NCBI GenBank assembly: GCA_951813535.1
Contig: OX638345.1
Span: 1,981,158 to 2,045,157 of the forward strand
DNA: 64,000 nt
Source of the DNA: an uncultured Dehalococcoidia bacterium
Lineage (GTDB): Bacteria; Chloroflexota; Dehalococcoidia; Lucifugimonadales; UBA3495
Reading direction: 5' to 3'
Shown: piece by piece, positions 61,128 to 64,000 of the stretch
How the letters are laid out: every line of letters starts with the position of its first letter
Position numbering within the stretch: position 1 is the stretch's first letter
Made by a program: the position numbers and the translations under genes
The notes under the pieces: generated by a model
The model's database searches: none
What the model was told of the DNA's origin: nothing
The model's input: only the letters and a program-made list of their open reading frames with translations

Positions 61128-63200
61128 ATGACGCAACCCGCCGCCGGCCGCGAGCCAAGGTTCCCCTTCACCGCCATCGTCGGCCAGACGCCGATGAAGC
61201 GCGCGCTGCTCCTCAACGCCATCAACCCCCGCATCGGCGGCGTGCTGGTGCGCGGCAAGAAGGGCACTGCGAAAAGCACCGCCGTCCGTTCGTTGGCCGC
61301 CTTGCTTCCTCAGGTGCCCGTGGTGCCTGGCTGTCCGTACAGTTGCCAGCCCGGGTCGCCCCAGGAAGTGTGCCAGTGGTGCCAGCAGGCCGGGCGATCC
61401 GGCAACCAGGCTGCTCGCCAGGTCCGCATCGTTGACCTGCCGGTGGGAGCGACCGAAGACCGCCTCGTCGGCTCCCTGGATATTGAGCAGGCGATCAAGT
61501 CGGGCGAAAAGAACTTCGAGCCCGGACTCATTGCCTCCGCCCATCGTGGCATCCTGTACATCGACGAGGTCAATCTCCTCAACGACCATCTCGTGGACGT
61601 CTTGCTGGACGCCGCCGCCATGGGTCGCAACTACGTGGAACGCGAGGGCATCTCCGTGAGCCACGACGCGGAGTTCATGCTCGTCGGCACCATGAACCCG
61701 GAGGAGGGTGACCTTCGCCCTCAGCTGCTCGACCGCTTCGGCCTGGCCGTCGAGGTTGACGGCGTTTTCGAGCCGCCCGAACGCCGCGAAGTGGTGCGCC
61801 GCCGGATGGCTTTCGAGGCCAGCCCCTTCGAGTTCATGGACAACTGGGCCGATGCCGAGCAGGAGGAACGCCACCGCCTTTTGAGCAGCCAACGGCTTCT
61901 CGCCGAGGTGGTGGTCCCTGATGAAATACTCGAACTGATCACCGACATCTGCGCCGAGTACCAGGTGGATGGGCTCCGCGGCGATATCGTCATGTACAAG
62001 ACCGCCAGCACCATCGCCGCTTACGAGGGCCGCACCGTCGTTGATGTCGAAGACGTGCGCGAAGCCGCCCTCATGGCCCTGCTCCATCGCCAGCGCCGCC
62101 AGCCCTTCCAGCAGCCTCACCTGGTCACCGAGCAACTGGACAACATGCTGGAGGACTTCCAGAACCAGCAGCGCGACCGCGAGCCGTCGGCCGACGACAA
62201 TTCCAGCAACGACGACCCCGGCGACTCCGATAGCGATAGAGAACCCGACCCTCCCGAAGACCAGCCCGATGATCCGGCCGACGCCGCCCTGGGCGACGAG
62301 TGGTTCGAGATTGGCGATCCCTACGCCGTTCAGAACCTCCAAGTCCAACCCCCGGACCGCCGCGCCCGCCGCTCATCCGGACGCCGCGCCACCACCATAA
62401 GCGGCACGTCCGCCGGGCGGTACGTCGGCGCCCGTGTCCCGGAAGGCCCGGCATCCGACCTCGCGCTGGATGCCACCCTGCGTGCCGCCGCGCCCCACCA
62501 GCAGTCCCGCCGTCACGCCGCTGATGCCGACGCCGCTGCCGTCCTCATCGAGCCGTGGGACGTGCGCGAGAAAGTCCGCGAAACCCACACCGGCTCCCTG
62601 ATCCTGTTCGTCGTCGACGCCAGCGGCTCCATGGGCGCCCAGCGTCGCATGGTCGCCGTCAAGGGCGCGGTCATGTCGCTGCTGCTCGACGCCTACCAGC
62701 GTCGCGACCGGGTCGGCCTGATCGCCTTCCGGGGAACCGGCGCCGAGGTCCTGCTCCCGCCCACCGGCAGCGTCGAAATGGCCCAGTGGTGCCTTCAGGA
62801 GATGCCCACCGGTGGCCGGACCCCCTTGGCCCGCGCCATCTATCTCGCCATGGAGACCCTCGAAACTGAGCGCATGAAGGATCGCGACGTCCTGCCCTTG
62901 CTGGTTCTCATGTCCGATGGCCGCGCCAACGTCACCCTGGCCGGTGATCAGTCGTCCAACGTCCTCACCCTGCCCGAAGAGGTGCGCCAGCTCGGCGAGA
63001 CCGTCGCGGCCGCTAAAATCCCCGCCGTCGTGGTGGACACCGAGCAGGATTTCATCAAGCTGGAGCTGGCGAAAAATATCGCCGACGCCATGTCTGCCCG
63101 CTACATCAAGCTCGACGACCTTGCCGCCCAGAGCCTCGCCGACGCCGTCCGTCGCGAATTACCTGGCGAGCGGCCCGTGGAAGACCTCGCCCCGGCCTGA
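61128..63200 (+). CDS. Chelatase ATPase with fused AAA+ and VWA domains (ChlI/ChlD type)
   Basis: A 690-residue protein. Residues about 10-330 are a BchI/ChlI AAA+ domain: Walker A KKGTAKST, Walker B ILYIDEVNLL, and GTMNPEEGDLRPQLLDRFG. A Pro/Asp-rich acidic linker follows. The C-terminal VWA domain has the MIDAS DASGSMGA. It is the motor for CobN/ChlH. A single fused protein instead of separate CobS and CobT. TTG 61101 is an alternative start; ATG 61128 is better. Confidence 0.9.
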   Translation: MTQPAAGREPRFPFTAIVGQTPMKRALLLNAINPRIGGVLVRGKKGTAKSTAVRSLAALLPQVPVVPGCPYSCQPGSPQEVCQWCQQAGRSGNQAARQVRIVDLPVGATEDRLVGSLDIEQAIKSGEKNFEPGLIASAHRGILYIDEVNLLNDHLVDVLLDAAAMGRNYVEREGISVSHDAEFMLVGTMNPEEGDLRPQLLDRFGLAVEVDGVFEPPERREVVRRRMAFEASPFEFMDNWADAEQEERHRLLSSQRLLAEVVVPDEILELITDICAEYQVDGLRGDIVMYKTASTIAAYEGRTVVDVEDVREAALMALLHRQRRQPFQQPHLVTEQLDNMLEDFQNQQRDREPSADDNSSNDDPGDSDSDREPDPPEDQPDDPADAALGDEWFEIGDPYAVQNLQVQPPDRRARRSSGRRATTISGTSAGRYVGARVPEGPASDLALDATLRAAAPHQQSRRHAADADAAAVLIEPWDVREKVRETHTGSLILFVVDASGSMGAQRRMVAVKGAVMSLLLDAYQRRDRVGLIAFRGTGAEVLLPPTGSVEMAQWCLQEMPTGGRTPLARAIYLAMETLETERMKDRDVLPLLVLMSDGRANVTLAGDQSSNVLTLPEEVRQLGETVAAAKIPAVVVDTEQDFIKLELAKNIADAMSARYIKLDDLAAQSLADAVRRELPGERPVEDLAPA

Positions 63201-63266
63201 GACCCTCGGGTTTTCGCCCCTCGCCATCACCCTCGCGCGGACGACGATGTCGGGCCGGACCAGGGA

Positions 63267-63295
63267 CCGTCATTCCTGCGCAAGCAGGAATCCAT
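63267..63295. repeat. Single palindromic repeat of the GTCATTCC...GGAATCC type
   Basis: ATTCCTGC (63272-63279), GCAA loop, GCAGGAAT (63284-63291). It has the look of the widespread REP-like GTCATTCCNGC hairpins. Only this one copy was noticed in the window. It sits between the chelatase ATPase and glyS genes. Confidence 0.6.
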
Positions 63296-63380
63296 CGCTC
63301 CCTCGTAAGCCGATCCCCGTTGAACCAAGCCCGGCAGTGATAACATAATTCCATCCTGATACGCACGAAGAGGTCCCAGT

Positions 63381-64000
63381 ATGCCGCGCACCCTCCCCTA
63401 CGCCGATATGGATAAAGTCCTGTCCCTCTCCAAGCGACGGGGTTTCGTTTTCCAGTCCAGCGAGGTGTACGGCGGCCTCGGATCAACCTGGGACTATGGC
63501 CCCCTCGGCGTCGAACTCAAGCGCAACGTCAAGGAGGCCTGGTGGCGTTCCGTCGTCTCCGAACGCGATGACGTGGTCGGCCTGGACGCAGCCATCCTGA
63601 TGCACCCCCGGGTCTGGGAGGCCAGCGGCCACGTCGAGAATTTCAGCGACCCGCTGGTCGAGTGCCGCCAGTGCCACCGCCGCTTCCGCCAGGATCAGCT
63701 TGAAAGCGGTGTATGTCCTGAGTGCGGCGGCGACTTCACCGAACCCCGCCGTTTCAACCTCATGTTCCGCACGTTCATGGGCCCCGTTGAGGATTCCAGC
63801 AACGAGGTGTTCCTGCGTCCCGAGACCGCCCAGGGCATCTTCGTCAACTTCCAGAACGTCCAGACCGCCACCCGCAAAAAACTGCCCTTCGGCATTGCCC
63901 AGATTGGCAAGGCCTTCCGCAACGAGATCACGCCCGGCAACTTCACCTTTCGCACCCGCGAGTTCGAGCAGATGGAGATCGAGTTCTTCGTCAAGCCCGG
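63381..64000 (+). CDS. glyS: Glycyl-tRNA synthetase, alpha2 type (3' end outside window)
   Basis: The first 206 codons of a class II Gly[73 protein letters not shown] with a CxxC pair and a second [32 protein letters not shown] and [28 protein letters not shown] (motif 2). It is the eukaryote/archaeal-like homodimer form. It runs beyond base 64000 with no stop. No T-box was seen ahead. Confidence 0.96.
   Translation, partial: MPRTLPYADMDKVLSLSKRRGFVFQSSEVYGGLGSTWDYGPLGVELKRNVKEAWWRSVVSERDDVVGLDAAILMHPRVWEASGHVENFSDPLVECRQCHRRFRQDQLESGVCPECGGDFTEPRRFNLMFRTFMGPVEDSSNEVFLRPETAQGIFVNFQNVQTATRKKLPFGIAQIGKAFRNEITPGNFTFRTREFEQMEIEFFVKP

Noticed and set aside
60480-62348. 622-codon open frame antisense to the cbtA and ChlID-type genes
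   Set aside because: It spans two well-supported sense genes and shows no domain; shadow frame.
63201-63380. Possible T-box leader before glyS
   Set aside because: No T-box core sequence is present; only a REP-like hairpin.

Overview
The window is a gene-dense (about 60% G+C) bacterial chromosome segment. It looks like an uncultivated Chloroflexota, probably of the Dehalococcoidia/SAR202 type. This assignment is inference from gene content: an LL-diaminopimelate aminotransferase route, archaeal-type phosphoglycerate mutase, a CobN chelatase with one fused ChlI/ChlD-type ATPase, CbtAB cobalt uptake, and many catabolic oxidoreductases and amidases. No rRNA, tRNA or CRISPR array was seen. Long open frames antisense to most genes are high-GC shadows.

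Layout. 1-5.4 kb: minD (5' end outside the window), minE, an MFS transporter, a class-III aminotransferase, a lipoprotein and a small monooxygenase. 5.5-6.4 kb: a small glutaredoxin-like protein and a one-cysteine thioredoxin-like protein. 6.45-15.8 kb, minus strand: a purine cluster, guaA-purD-unknown-unknown-purE-HAD phosphatase-purB-purC-two DUF3105 proteins-purS. 15.9-17.3 kb: a compact type II restriction-modification pair. 17.4-28.7 kb, plus strand: tsaC, a polyprenyl synthetase-like gene, pgk-apgM-tpiA (lower glycolysis), miaA, dapF-unknown-dapL (lysine/peptidoglycan), Uma2, hflX and an SbcD-like phosphoesterase. 28.7-32.4 kb: accessory genes (nuclease-like protein, acetamidase, RelE-type toxin-antitoxin, SDR, zinc-finger protein). 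32.5-39.4 kb, minus strand: hppA pyrophosphatase, phosphoesterase, LLM oxidoreductase, unknown, HAD hydrolase, amidase with a GatC-like partner. 39.5-40.75 kb: an intact, recently inserted ISAs1-family element. 40.8-49.3 kb: CAAX protease, trpA, GMC oxidoreductase, DAHP synthase behind an attenuator, GNAT, cytidylate-kinase-like, rhomboid, BKACE. 49.5-54.1 kb: an orphan molybdopterin hydroxylase large subunit, a MoaD-like carrier and a DUF3352 protein. 54.35-63.2 kb: a cobalamin-riboswitch-controlled cobalt/corrin cluster (cbiE, cobN, ChuX-like, cbtB, cbtA, ChlID-type ATPase). The 5' part of glyS closes the window.

The most notable regulatory find is a ribosome-mediated attenuator in front of DAHP synthase. 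A consensus promoter drives a 34-codon leader whose codons 12-21 encode GYY-like aromatic runs (seven Tyr/Phe in ten codons), followed by an 11-bp terminator hairpin and then aroF/G. Other points worth a second look are the cobalt-chelation gene set with two layers of promoters, the IS that splits an operator-like palindrome beside the amidase promoter, a family of 22-nt GGGGCG...CGCCCC hairpins placed 3-35 nt after stop codons, and an orphan TrpA with an altered catalytic aspartate.
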